Assembly: GCF_905201705.1 (NCBI RefSeq)
Contig: NZ_CAJKOX010000051.1
Span: 1 to 26,255, forward strand
Direction: 5' to 3'
Length of the DNA stretch: 26,255 nt
Source: an uncultured Marvinbryantia sp.
GTDB lineage: Bacteria > Bacillota > Clostridia > Lachnospirales > Lachnospiraceae
Made by a program: the position numbers and the translations under genes. Of the stretch, positions 1-6,699 are shown piece after piece. Each line of letters begins with the position of its first letter. The stretch's first letter is position 1. The notes under the pieces were generated by a model, which saw only the letters and a program-made list of their open reading frames with translations, was not told the DNA's origin and made no database searches.

Positions 1-45
1 AGTTGTTTTTCATTTTTTCCCTTTGGGGAATGCCTCGGCTTTCTC

Positions 46-84
46 TTAGGAGGCGGTCGCTCTATCCAACTGAGCTATAGCGAC
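46..84 (-). tRNA. tRNA-Arg(CCU), 5' half only; 3' half not recognisable
   Basis: Read on the minus strand from 84, the sequence gives a normal tRNA 5' half: acceptor strand GTCGCTA, a D-arm with GCTC/GAGC stem, and the anticodon loop CTCCTAA with anticodon CCU (+ positions 48-50). From position 45 down to 1 the sequence stops looking like a tRNA: the 3' strand of the anticodon stem should complement ACCGC but reads GAGAA, and no T-arm (GGTTCGAATCC type) or 3' acceptor strand TAGCGAC appears. A good promoter lies upstream, so the gene is probably transcribed. The break right after the anticodon could be an intron (3' exon outside the window), the edge of an integrated element, or a pseudogene. 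The 5' half is certain; the cause of the break is not known. Confidence 0.75.
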
Positions 85-134
85 ATTTCAACCAATGAAA
101 ACAGACATGTTTTCATCGGTTTCGTAATATATCT

Positions 135-163
135 ATTTTACATTCTTTTAAGTTTCAGTGCAA
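135..163 (-). promoter_or_regulatory. Promoter of the tRNA-Arg gene
   Basis: On the minus strand a -35 box TTGCAC (+158-163) and a -10 box TAAAAT (+135-140) are separated by 17 bp. Transcription would start near 128, about 44 nt before the tRNA. The leader contains the inverted repeat ATGAAAAC/GTTTTCAT at 95-116, which may form a hairpin next to the RNase P cleavage point. Confidence 0.6.
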
Positions 164-225
164 CCCTTTTTTCCGGTTTATTACATTATTTTTATTTTTT
201 ATTAACGCCATCCCGCAGGCTTACA

Positions 226-1101
226 TCACACAAAGTTAATGTTGCCCTGCAGCCAGATTTCTCCCTTAAAGCGGCGTCCGACATCCGGGTCTCCCAGAAG
301 ATCCGCCTCGTTGATGCAGACGTCCATAGACATGTTATTGCACTGCAGGTTCATTTGATAGATGTATTCCTTTGTCCGCTTGTTTCTTATCTTTTCAACC
401 GACTGGATTTCGCCCATAATCTGATAACGGTCGCATTCCATGCCGGATGGCATAAAGAAAGTTTCCACGATACTGAACACATCCTCATTCATGATACGGC
501 GAGACACCATGTTATACATATCCATGTCTTCCATTGTCAGACTCTCAATCGCATTTTCATCGCCGTTTCTGGCAGCCGCAATCAAATGGCTGCGTGTGCT
601 CGTCGCTTCCATGTCGAGTAATGCCTGATCCGGGCTTTTTTTCACAGGAAGAAGAATTTTTCCTTCGGAAGCAAGCGCCGTAAAGGAAACATTCACATGA
701 CCGTTTTTCATGCTGCTCTGCATCGCTTCCTTCTGATACCTGGCGGCATTTGCAACATAAAATATAATTGTCGTGCCAATTCTGGTATCTTCACACACAC
801 CGGCAAAGGAATCCTTTCCCGTGTGCTTTTCTACCGTAAGATCAGCATAGCTGCTGATAGTATCCGTTTTGAAATATGGAAAATAATAATCCATATGGAA
901 CCCGTTTTCATCCATCTCACCACAGACAACGATCCCGCAATGCGGCGCAAATTCCTTCACGTATTCCACAAACGCGTTGCCGTTTTCCAGACGAACGGCA
1001 TTTCGGGTATCACAGGAAGCACAGACCTCCTTTACCAGGTCGTCTGTGTGTTTCCTGTTGATAAGATTTCCAAAGCCAATGGAACGCATAAAACTGTGCA
1101 T
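226..1101 (-). CDS. DUF3881-like protein of unknown function
   Basis: A 291-residue soluble protein without signal peptide or obvious membrane segment. From the N-terminal pattern (MHSFMRSIGFGNL), length and position it looks like the DUF3881 family, which I know as a conserved Lachnospiraceae protein of unknown function; this is recognition from memory, not a search. The middle (about residues 60-130) is rich in aromatic and acidic residues. No catalytic motif is visible. It starts only 9 bp after the serS stop on the same strand, so the two are very probably co-transcribed. No convincing rho-independent terminator is seen between its stop and the tRNA promoter. Its constant place behind serS suggests a translation-linked or housekeeping role, but that is inference. 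Confidence 0.7.
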   Translation of the reverse strand: MHSFMRSIGFGNLINRKHTDDLVKEVCASCDTRNAVRLENGNAFVEYVKEFAPHCGIVVCGEMDENGFHMDYYFPYFKTDTISSYADLTVEKHTGKDSFAGVCEDTRIGTTIIFYVANAARYQKEAMQSSMKNGHVNVSFTALASEGKILLPVKKSPDQALLDMEATSTRSHLIAAARNGDENAIESLTMEDMDMYNMVSRRIMNEDVFSIVETFFMPSGMECDRYQIMGEIQSVEKIRNKRTKEYIYQMNLQCNNMSMDVCINEADLLGDPDVGRRFKGEIWLQGNINFV

Positions 1102-1110
1102 AATCTTTCC

Positions 1111-2400
1111 TCAATGTTTCGGTACGATTTTTTCGGTTCCGCCCATATACATCTGAAGCACTTTCGGAATGTTTACACTTCCGTCCTCATTCAGATTATT
1201 CTCCAAAAATGCGATCAGCATACGCGGCGGAGCAACAACAGTGTTATTCAGTGTGTGCGCAAGATACTTCTTTCCGTCGGCGCCCTTTACGCGAATACCG
1301 AGACGGCGCGCCTGCGCATCGCCAAGGTTGGAGCAGCTTCCCACCTCAAAGTATTTTTTCTGACGCGGTGACCATGCTTCAACGTCACAGGATTTTACCT
1401 TCAGATCCGCCAGATCGCCGGAACAGCATTCCAGCGTGCGCACCGGGATATCCAGTGAGCGGAACAGATCAACCGTATTCTGCCAGAGCTTATCATACCA
1501 CATCATGCTGTCCTCCGGCTTGCAGACAACGATCATCTCCTGCTTTTCAAACTGATGGATACGGTAAACACCGCGCTCCTCAATGCCATGCGCTCCCTTT
1601 TCCTTGCGGAAGCACGGGGAATAGCTTGTAAGTGTCTTCGGCAGTTCTGCCTCCGGTGTGATCGTATCAATAAACTTTCCGATCATGGAATGCTCGCTTG
1701 TTCCGATCAGATACAGATCCTCACCCTCGATCTTATACATCATGGATTCCATCTCAGCAAAGCTCATAACGCCGGTCACCACATTGCTGCGGATCATAAA
1801 CGGCGGAACGCAGTAGGTAAAACCTCTGTCAATCATAAAATCTCTCGCATAGGAAATAACAGCAGAATGGATTCTTGCAATATCGCCCATCAGATAGTAA
1901 AATCCGTTTCCTGCCACCTTTCCGGCCGCATCCATATCAATGCCGTCAAAACGTTCCATAATCTCTGTGTGATATGGAATTTCAAAATCCGGTACAACCG
2001 GTTCGCCAAATTTTTCAATTTCCACATTTTCGCTGTCATCTTTTCCAATCGGAACAGACGGGTCGATGATATTCGGGATAACCATCATAATTCTTCTGAT
2101 GTTCTCTTCTACTTCCTTTTCCTCCTGGGAAAGCGCTTCCACCTGATCTGCCTGTGCAGCAACCTGTTTCTTGATTTCTTCCGCTTCCTCTCTCTTTCCC
2201 TGACCCATCAATACGCCAATTTGTTTGGAAAGCTTATTGCGGTTTGCGCGCAGCGCCTCCACCTCATTTTTAATCTCGCGGTTTCTTTTATCAAGCGCAA
2301 TTACTTCATCCACCATTGGCAGTTTTTGATCCTGGAATTTATTGCGGATATTCTGCTTTACAATCTCCGGATTCTCTCTCAAAAATTTAATGTCTAACAT
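1111..2400 (-). CDS. serS: Serine--tRNA ligase (seryl-tRNA synthetase)
   Basis: Cytoplasmic class II synthetase that charges tRNA-Ser, and tRNA-Sec where present, with serine. It has 429 residues, normal for the family. Residues about 26-105 form the long antiparallel coiled-coil arm (rich in K, E, A, Q) that grips the long variable arm of tRNA-Ser. Motif 2 is at about 264-287 (FRKEKG ... YRIHQFEK) and motif 3 at about 389-402. Two active-site segments differ from the usual bacterial form: the substrate loop reads GTSEHS (233-238) where TAE is typical, and motif 3 reads VAPPRM with Arg393 kept but Gly replaced by Pro. These suit the divergent SerRS type I associate with Clostridia. The start ATG has AAGGAG 8 nt upstream. 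No T-box is visible in the 114-bp leader. It heads a unit with the DUF3881-like gene. Confidence 0.97.
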   Translation of the reverse strand: MLDIKFLRENPEIVKQNIRNKFQDQKLPMVDEVIALDKRNREIKNEVEALRANRNKLSKQIGVLMGQGKREEAEEIKKQVAAQADQVEALSQEEKEVEENIRRIMMVIPNIIDPSVPIGKDDSENVEIEKFGEPVVPDFEIPYHTEIMERFDGIDMDAAGKVAGNGFYYLMGDIARIHSAVISYARDFMIDRGFTYCVPPFMIRSNVVTGVMSFAEMESMMYKIEGEDLYLIGTSEHSMIGKFIDTITPEAELPKTLTSYSPCFRKEKGAHGIEERGVYRIHQFEKQEMIVVCKPEDSMMWYDKLWQNTVDLFRSLDIPVRTLECCSGDLADLKVKSCDVEAWSPRQKKYFEVGSCSNLGDAQARRLGIRVKGADGKKYLAHTLNNTVVAPPRMLIAFLENNLNEDGSVNIPKVLQMYMGGTEKIVPKH

Positions 2401-2443
2401 TTTCTCTGCTCCTTATCTGTTTACATAATTTTAAACTTGCATC

Positions 2444-2492
2444 ACTATCTGATTAACATCATTTATAATTAACATAACTATCTGATTAACAT
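2444..2492. repeat. Two 16-bp direct repeats upstream of serS
   Basis: ACTATCTGATTAACAT occurs at 2444-2459 and again at 2477-2492, a spacing of 33 bp (about three helical turns). It lies between the DUF4446 gene and serS, upstream of the serS ribosome binding site. It could be a pair of regulator sites or a local duplication. Confidence 0.6.
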
Positions 2493-2514
2493 AATATTTC
2501 CAGTTTGCACCGTT

Positions 2515-3024
2515 TTAATCGACGTATTGATTTACTGCCTGCCGCAGCGCCTCTTTTTCTTCTTCACCAAGAACGATATAGGATTCACCCTTTACAATTT
2601 CCTTAATATACGTATAACAGCCTTCTCTGCTATGAATCGCATTCAGCACAAATCCGCTGTTTTCCTGATCCAGCATGGCAAGCGCAAAGCTCAGCTTTCC
2701 ACCCATCTCTTTAAATGCATCATATTTTACTATTGCCGTTTTATTGAGCGTATGGAGCTGAATTTTTTTCAATTGACGAATTTCTTCCATATGATTCTTA
2801 CTGGATTCCAGCAGCATATCAATATCGTTAATATTACGTAAAATGGTTTTTTCCAGGGAAATACCGTCTTTCCCCTTCATAAAGCTTTTGTATTTCTTCA
2901 TAAAACGATTCAATTTAAATGAATTTTTTATCTGAAGAACCAAAAGAATAATGATCATGATCATCATCAGAATAATAATTATCCCTGGATCAATAATCAG
3001 ATTGTTCAGAATTGAATTCTCCAT
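2515..3024 (-). CDS. DUF4446 family membrane-anchored protein
   Basis: A 169-residue protein with one strongly hydrophobic N-terminal segment (about residues 11-31, almost all I, L, M and V), followed by a basic stretch (KNSFKLNRFMKKYKSFMKG) and a helical segment (about 55-90). The C-terminal half contains the pattern KYDAFKEMGGKLSFALAMLD, then short beta-rich pieces (CYTYIKEI, SYIVLGEEE), which I associate with the DUF4446 family. The topology suggests a single-span protein with a cytoplasmic C-terminal domain. It starts 15 bp after the parB stop and has a clear AAGGAG site, so it is likely the third gene of the parA-parB unit. The function is unknown; co-occurrence with parB in Clostridia hints at a link to chromosome segregation or the membrane. 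Confidence 0.8.
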   Translation of the reverse strand: MENSILNNLIIDPGIIIILMMIMIIILLVLQIKNSFKLNRFMKKYKSFMKGKDGISLEKTILRNINDIDMLLESSKNHMEEIRQLKKIQLHTLNKTAIVKYDAFKEMGGKLSFALAMLDQENSGFVLNAIHSREGCYTYIKEIVKGESYIVLGEEEKEALRQAVNQYVD

Positions 3025-3039
3025 AATCTGTTCTCCTTT

Positions 3040-3945
3040 TTATGCTTTTAGTGACTCCATCATTTCCACAATTCGCTCCAGCTCCTCGTTCGAATAATAT
3101 TCAATCGTAATTTTTCCTCTATTGTTTGCCTTATGATCTACTGTAACCTTTGTTCCGAGAATCGCCTTAATTTTTTCCTCAATATTCTTATATATAAAGC
3201 TGTTCGCAGGTTCTTCCTTCGGTTTTTCAGGTTTTTTATTTTGCAGAAGCTTTACAAGCTTTTCCGTATCGCGCACGCTCATCTTTTCATCAAAAATCTT
3301 AACCGCAGCTGCATACTGTTCTTCTTTATTTTCAAGAGCGAGCAGGGCACGTGCATGACCGGTAGAAAGCATATCGTCGATCACCATCTGTTGAACTCGG
3401 TCGTCCAATTTTAAAAGCCGGAGTGAATTTGTAACCGTTGTGCGGCTCTTGGAAACCTTTTCTGCAATTTCATCCTGTTTTAACTGAAATTCTTCTAAAA
3501 GCCGTTTAAATGCCAAAGCTTCCTCGATCGGATTCAGATCCTCTCTCTGAATATTTTCAATCAGAGATATTTCCATAACCTCCTGTGGATTATATTCTTT
3601 AATGATCACGGGAATTTTTTTTATGCCAGCCTTCTTTGCGGCACGCCACCGACGTTCGCCGGCAATTATCTCATAGTGATCCCCTTTTTTTTGTACAACC
3701 AGTGGTTGTATTATTCCAAACTGCTTTATGGACTCCGAAAGCTCCAAAAGGGCATCTTCATCGAAATTTTTTCGTGGCTGCTGTCTGTTTGGCTCTACTT
3801 CAGAAATTTTCAGCTCCTGTACCCCGTCTTTTTTCTGTGTTTTTTCTGAATATTCATTTTCTTCTCGCGGTGGTATTGTTTTTTTTGAGCCGGAGGGAAT
3901 CAAAGCATCCAGACCTTTTCCCAAACCTGTTTTTTTCACTGCCAT
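3040..3945 (-). CDS. parB: Chromosome-partitioning protein ParB (Spo0J)
   Basis: ParB loads on parS sites as a CTP-dependent clamp, spreads along DNA and recruits condensin, and stimulates the ParA ATPase. It has 301 residues. The N-terminal peptide GLGKGLDALI (7-16) is the usual ParA-contact motif. Residues about 44-130 form the CTP-binding domain with GERRWRAAK at 96-104 and ENIQREDLNPIEEA at 130-143. A helix-turn-helix follows (about 154-180: LKQDEIAEKVSKSRTTVTNS). The C-terminal 60 residues would be the dimerisation domain. Its ATG overlaps the parA 3' end by 10 bp, and the last parA codons supply its AGGAG site, so the two are translationally linked. Two parS sites lie just beyond parA, at 4798 and 5556. 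Confidence 0.96.
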   Translation of the reverse strand: MAVKKTGLGKGLDALIPSGSKKTIPPREENEYSEKTQKKDGVQELKISEVEPNRQQPRKNFDEDALLELSESIKQFGIIQPLVVQKKGDHYEIIAGERRWRAAKKAGIKKIPVIIKEYNPQEVMEISLIENIQREDLNPIEEALAFKRLLEEFQLKQDEIAEKVSKSRTTVTNSLRLLKLDDRVQQMVIDDMLSTGHARALLALENKEEQYAAAVKIFDEKMSVRDTEKLVKLLQNKKPEKPKEEPANSFIYKNIEEKIKAILGTKVTVDHKANNRGKITIEYYSNEELERIVEMMESLKA

Positions 3946-4712
3946 TCTTCTTCTCCTCTATGTATTACTTCCTCCGCTAATAATCGATAGCTTTCTGCAC
4001 CTGCAGATTTTGAATCATATAATGTAATTGGCATCCCGTGGCTTGGTGCCTCCGCCAAACGGACATTTCTCGGAATAATTGTTTTATAAATTGTCTGGTG
4101 AAGATTGCTCTTCACATTCTCCACAACCTGCAGAGAAAGATTTGTGCGCGCATCATACATTGTAAACACAACTCCTTCTATCTCCAAATTAGGATTCAGA
4201 CGTTCCTGGACAAGATTAATTGTATGGATCAACTGTGAAAGTCCTTCCAATGCATAATATTCGCATTGAATCGGAACTAAAACCGTATCAGCTGCACACA
4301 TAGCATTGATTGTCAAAACATTCAATGAGGGTGGACAATCAATGATTATATAATCATATTGATCTCGCACAGCTTCCAGACCTCTTTGCAGAATAAATTC
4401 TTTTTCTTCTTCTCCAATCAGCTCTATTTCAGCAGCTGCAAGATTAATATTTGAAGCAAGTAAATCTAAATTATCTACAACACTCTTTTGCAGACATTCT
4501 TCCAATTTAACTTCTCCAAGAAGCAGCTCATATGCAGTTTTTTCAGTTGCATCCTTGTCTACTCCCAGACCGCTCGTCATATTTCCCTGCGGATCCATAT
4601 CAATCGCAAGAACTTTTTTTCCTGTTTCTGCAAGACAAGCTGACAGATTAATTGCGGTGGTAGTCTTTCCAACACCACCCTTCTGATTGGCAACTACAAT
4701 TACTCGTCCCAT
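3936..4712 (-). CDS. parA: Chromosome-partitioning ATPase ParA (Soj)
   Basis: MinD/ParA-family ATPase that dimerises with ATP, binds nucleoid DNA non-specifically and, with ParB, moves origins apart; in Bacillus the orthologue also regulates DnaA. It has 258 residues. The deviant Walker A motif KGGVGKTTT is at 11-19 with both signature lysines (Lys11, Lys16). Switch I DMDPQGN is at 38-44, and the Walker B-like IIIDCPPSL follows at about 120. The start ATG at 4712 gives the canonical MGRVIVVANQKGG N-terminus. It is the first gene of the parA-parB-DUF4446 unit, and a parS site lies about 85 bp upstream of it. Confidence 0.96.
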   Translation of the reverse strand: MGRVIVVANQKGGVGKTTTAINLSACLAETGKKVLAIDMDPQGNMTSGLGVDKDATEKTAYELLLGEVKLEECLQKSVVDNLDLLASNINLAAAEIELIGEEEKEFILQRGLEAVRDQYDYIIIDCPPSLNVLTINAMCAADTVLVPIQCEYYALEGLSQLIHTINLVQERLNPNLEIEGVVFTMYDARTNLSLQVVENVKSNLHQTIYKTIIPRNVRLAEAPSHGMPITLYDSKSAGAESYRLLAEEVIHRGEEEWQ

Positions 4713-4744
4713 AATTAATTATCCCCTTTTTAATACAGCTAAAA

Positions 4745-4764
4745 TGCTATAAAAGAGTATAGCA
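4745..4764 (-). promoter_or_regulatory. Probable parA promoter with overlapping dyad
   Basis: On the minus strand an extended -10 element TGCTATACT (TG at +4763-4764, TATACT at +4756-4761) lies about 45 bp upstream of the parA start. It sits in an inverted repeat TGCTAT/ATAGCA (4745-4750 and 4759-4764). No good -35 box is visible, which suits an extended -10 promoter. The dyad may be an operator or chance. Confidence 0.4.
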
Positions 4765-4797
4765 CACTTTCCACTATAAATCTATATCCTAATTCAA

Positions 4798-4813
4798 TGT
4801 TTCACGTGAAACT
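4798..4813. promoter_or_regulatory. parS site 1 (ParB binding site)
   Basis: TGTTTCACGTGAAACT matches 15 of 16 bases of the known palindromic parS consensus TGTTTCACGTGAAACA. It lies upstream of the parA promoter, so bound ParB could also affect expression of its own operon. Confidence 0.93.
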
Positions 4814-4860
4814 TTTATTAACCAATGCCATGATGCCAGATTTAAAAGGTCTAAAACCGT

Positions 4861-5417
4861 ATGAATTTGCTTATAAGTGGATATACGATATACGACATTG
4901 AAGCCCGTCCTGATATAAAAATAAGATAGATATTCAACATGTATGCGAAATTGGTAACTACTCAGTTCAGTAAATCCATATTGAACCTGCGAAGCAGGAA
5001 TTTCACCTAATAAGCATTTTAGCCGCGAAGCGGTGCTGGAAACTTGAAAAGGCGACGAGTTCGCATATGAGTGAAGAGCTGAGCTGTAAATAACAAATAT
5101 TTAACAAGTCGCTGGTATTCAGTGACATCCGTTTAATGTGGATCGGTTTAATATGTATTGAAGCTATGCGGAGTTTTAGAAATGAGTAATGCGAAATCTT
5201 AACAGACCAGCTACGTGTCGCAATCCACAAGCATCAAAATTTGACTTTTTGATACCAGCATCATAACATATTTGTAAGTAATAACCGTTACTGTTGCCAG
5301 CTTCAAATACTCGCTGCGACGCAAAAATAGTCCTGTGATTTTGAAGCGTGAGAACGTGATTCAAGCTTAAGTAAATCCCATTTTCCATTCGAAAAGGAAT
5401 TTTTTAAATGAATTTGC
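4861..5417. other. Unassigned AT-rich, hairpin-rich block between the parS sites
   Basis: I see no convincing gene here. The longest open frames (minus strand, 5176-5388 and 5003-5230) overlap each other, lack ribosome binding sites and have compositions unlike the neighbours. The block begins and ends with the same 10-mer, ATGAATTTGC (4861-4870 and 5408-5417). It contains the pentamer GCGAA five times (4945, 4989, 5025, 5191, 5416). Local hairpins include CCTGC-GAA-GCAGG (4986-4998), CCGC-GAA-GCGG (5023-5033), ATCAAAA/TTTTGAT (5233-5253) and CGT-GAGA-ACG, a GNRA-type loop inside a TTGAA/TTCAA stem (5341-5364). GCTGGTAT (5111-5118) can pair with ATACCAGC (5252-5259). It may be a structured RNA, a dispersed non-coding repeat, or a decayed insertion. 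Confidence 0.45.
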
Positions 5418-5487
5418 GAAGAATAACTATGAACAGAATATACAATAATCAGTAACTCCAACTGGATTTTTGGATAAAATATGGCGC

Positions 5488-5516
5488 TTGCATCTCCGTC
5501 ATTTTTCGTTTATACT
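5488..5516 (+). promoter_or_regulatory. Promoter of the alpha/beta-hydrolase gene
   Basis: A -35 box TTGCAT (5488-5493) and a -10 box TATACT (5511-5516) are spaced 17 bp. The start codon is about 38 bp downstream, so the 5' leader is short and the parS site lies within the first transcribed bases. Confidence 0.6.
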
Positions 5517-5554
5517 TATAGTATAGCTGTTTATTACACATTAAAAGAGGGGGG

Positions 5555-6502
5555 ATGTTTCACGTGAAACATAGATTTAAAAAATTGATGAAACTGGCTG
5601 TATGGGTGTCTGTTGCTATGTACCTTGCCAATAAATTTGTAGAATCTTCCGCTGCATTTCGCCATTTATTGAAAATAAAGAAAGAAAATTTTTATAACTG
5701 GCGTCACGGAAAAATATATTACACAAAAACCGGAAGCGGTACTCCGCTCCTTTTGATTCATGATCTTCATCCGGCTTCTTCACAACAAGAATGGTCAAAA
5801 GTGATTGAACCATTAGCAAAAAATCACACAGTTTATGCCATCGACTTACTGGGCTGCGGACGTTCTGATAAACCAAATATGACCTCTTACTGCAGCTATT
5901 TATATGTTCAGCTTATTAATGACTTTATCCATGACGTGATAAAGGAAAAAACAGATATCTACGCAACAGGAAAATCCGGCTCCTTTGTCATACTTGCTGC
6001 GAATCTGCACGATGATATTATTAATGAAATTACACTTGTAAATCCGGAAAGCTTTGGTAAACTTGCCGTACTCCCTGATATTCGTTCTAAAATTGTAAAA
6101 ACGGCATTGCATCTGCCGCTTTTTGGTACTTTTCTTTACTATCAGCTTGTAAGCCAGGCACAGATTGAATATCAATTTACAGAAAAATATTTTTATAATC
6201 CCTTCCATCTGGAGGATAAAACAATTTTCACGTACTACGAGGCAGCACATCTCTCCCGTGGTGGCGGAAGACATTTACTGGCAGCAATTTCCGGCAATTA
6301 CATGAATTTTGATATTCGGTATGCTTTTTCAAAGCTAAGCAACCCTATCCACATTCTTTCAGGAAAAGAACTTCCGGATGTTGAAAAAATAGTCAAAAGC
6401 TATCAGAAAGCAAATTCTCATGTTACTTTCTCGTTTGTGGACAAAACAAAAATGCTCCCACAATTAGAAGCACCGAAAGTATTTTTGAATTGTATTAACT
6501 AG
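5555..6502 (+). CDS. Membrane-anchored alpha/beta-hydrolase-fold protein
   Basis: A 315-residue protein with a short hydrophobic N-terminal segment (about 11-28) that could anchor it, then an alpha/beta-hydrolase core. The oxyanion region is LLLIHDLHP (65-73), strand 4 gives YAIDLLGCGRSDKP (94-107), and the nucleophile elbow is GKSGS with Ser141 (usual form G-x-S-x-G). The last loop reads KMLPQLEAPKVF: the position that normally carries the catalytic His (as in LPHLE) is Gln303, and no other His fits. It may therefore be inactive or non-standard. The substrate is unknown. The chosen ATG lies inside parS site 2, giving MFHVKH; an alternative in-frame ATG is at 5588, before the hydrophobic segment. 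It is the only protein gene here transcribed against replication. Confidence 0.85.
   Translation: MFHVKHRFKKLMKLAVWVSVAMYLANKFVESSAAFRHLLKIKKENFYNWRHGKIYYTKTGSGTPLLLIHDLHPASSQQEWSKVIEPLAKNHTVYAIDLLGCGRSDKPNMTSYCSYLYVQLINDFIHDVIKEKTDIYATGKSGSFVILAANLHDDIINEITLVNPESFGKLAVLPDIRSKIVKTALHLPLFGTFLYYQLVSQAQIEYQFTEKYFYNPFHLEDKTIFTYYEAAHLSRGGGRHLLAAISGNYMNFDIRYAFSKLSNPIHILSGKELPDVEKIVKSYQKANSHVTFSFVDKTKMLPQLEAPKVFLNCIN
5556..5571. promoter_or_regulatory. parS site 2 (ParB binding site), inside the hydrolase start
   Basis: TGTTTCACGTGAAACA is a perfect 16/16 match to the known parS consensus. It overlaps the hydrolase start codon, encoding FHVKH at its N-terminus, and lies just after a GAGGGGGG tract that would act as ribosome binding site. 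Confidence 0.96.
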
Positions 6503-6560
6503 AAAAATGATTTTTCCTTTTTCCATGAATATATAGACAAATATAAACCATATATTCAAA

Positions 6561-6604
6561 AAATCCACATATTCTTCTTATTTCAGGGAAGAATATGTGG
6601 ATTT
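6561..6604. terminator. Bidirectional rho-independent terminator
   Basis: A perfect 17-bp stem (6561-6577 with 6588-6604) encloses a 10-nt loop. On the minus strand it is followed by TTTTTT, on the plus strand by a T-rich CTTTTAT. It lies between the converging hydrolase and rsmG genes and can stop both transcripts. Confidence 0.85.
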
Positions 6605-6699
6605 CTTTTATAAAATGACTCTTTTACAAAATGATTTTTTATAAAATGGGTTACTATTCCGCACAGGAGAAAAACCTATACTCCATAAAATACAGAATT

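Noticed and set aside
14..32. Hairpin TTCCC-CAAA-GGGAA (minus strand) as a tRNA terminator
   Set aside because: It is followed by A-runs rather than T-runs on the transcribed strand, so it is not a rho-independent terminator.
1555..2397. 280-codon plus-strand open frame opposite serS
   Set aside because: It is fully antisense to a clear SerRS; its composition (H, N, F, L rich) mirrors the codon use of the real gene.
5003..5388. Two overlapping small minus-strand ORFs in the parS gap
   Set aside because: No ribosome binding site, mutual overlap, and a composition that fits non-coding DNA. Kept only as part of the unassigned block.
6610..6660. Repeated ATAAAATG-like motifs between the terminator and the rsmG 3' end
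   Set aside because: Short, AT-rich and imperfect; likely chance in low-complexity DNA.
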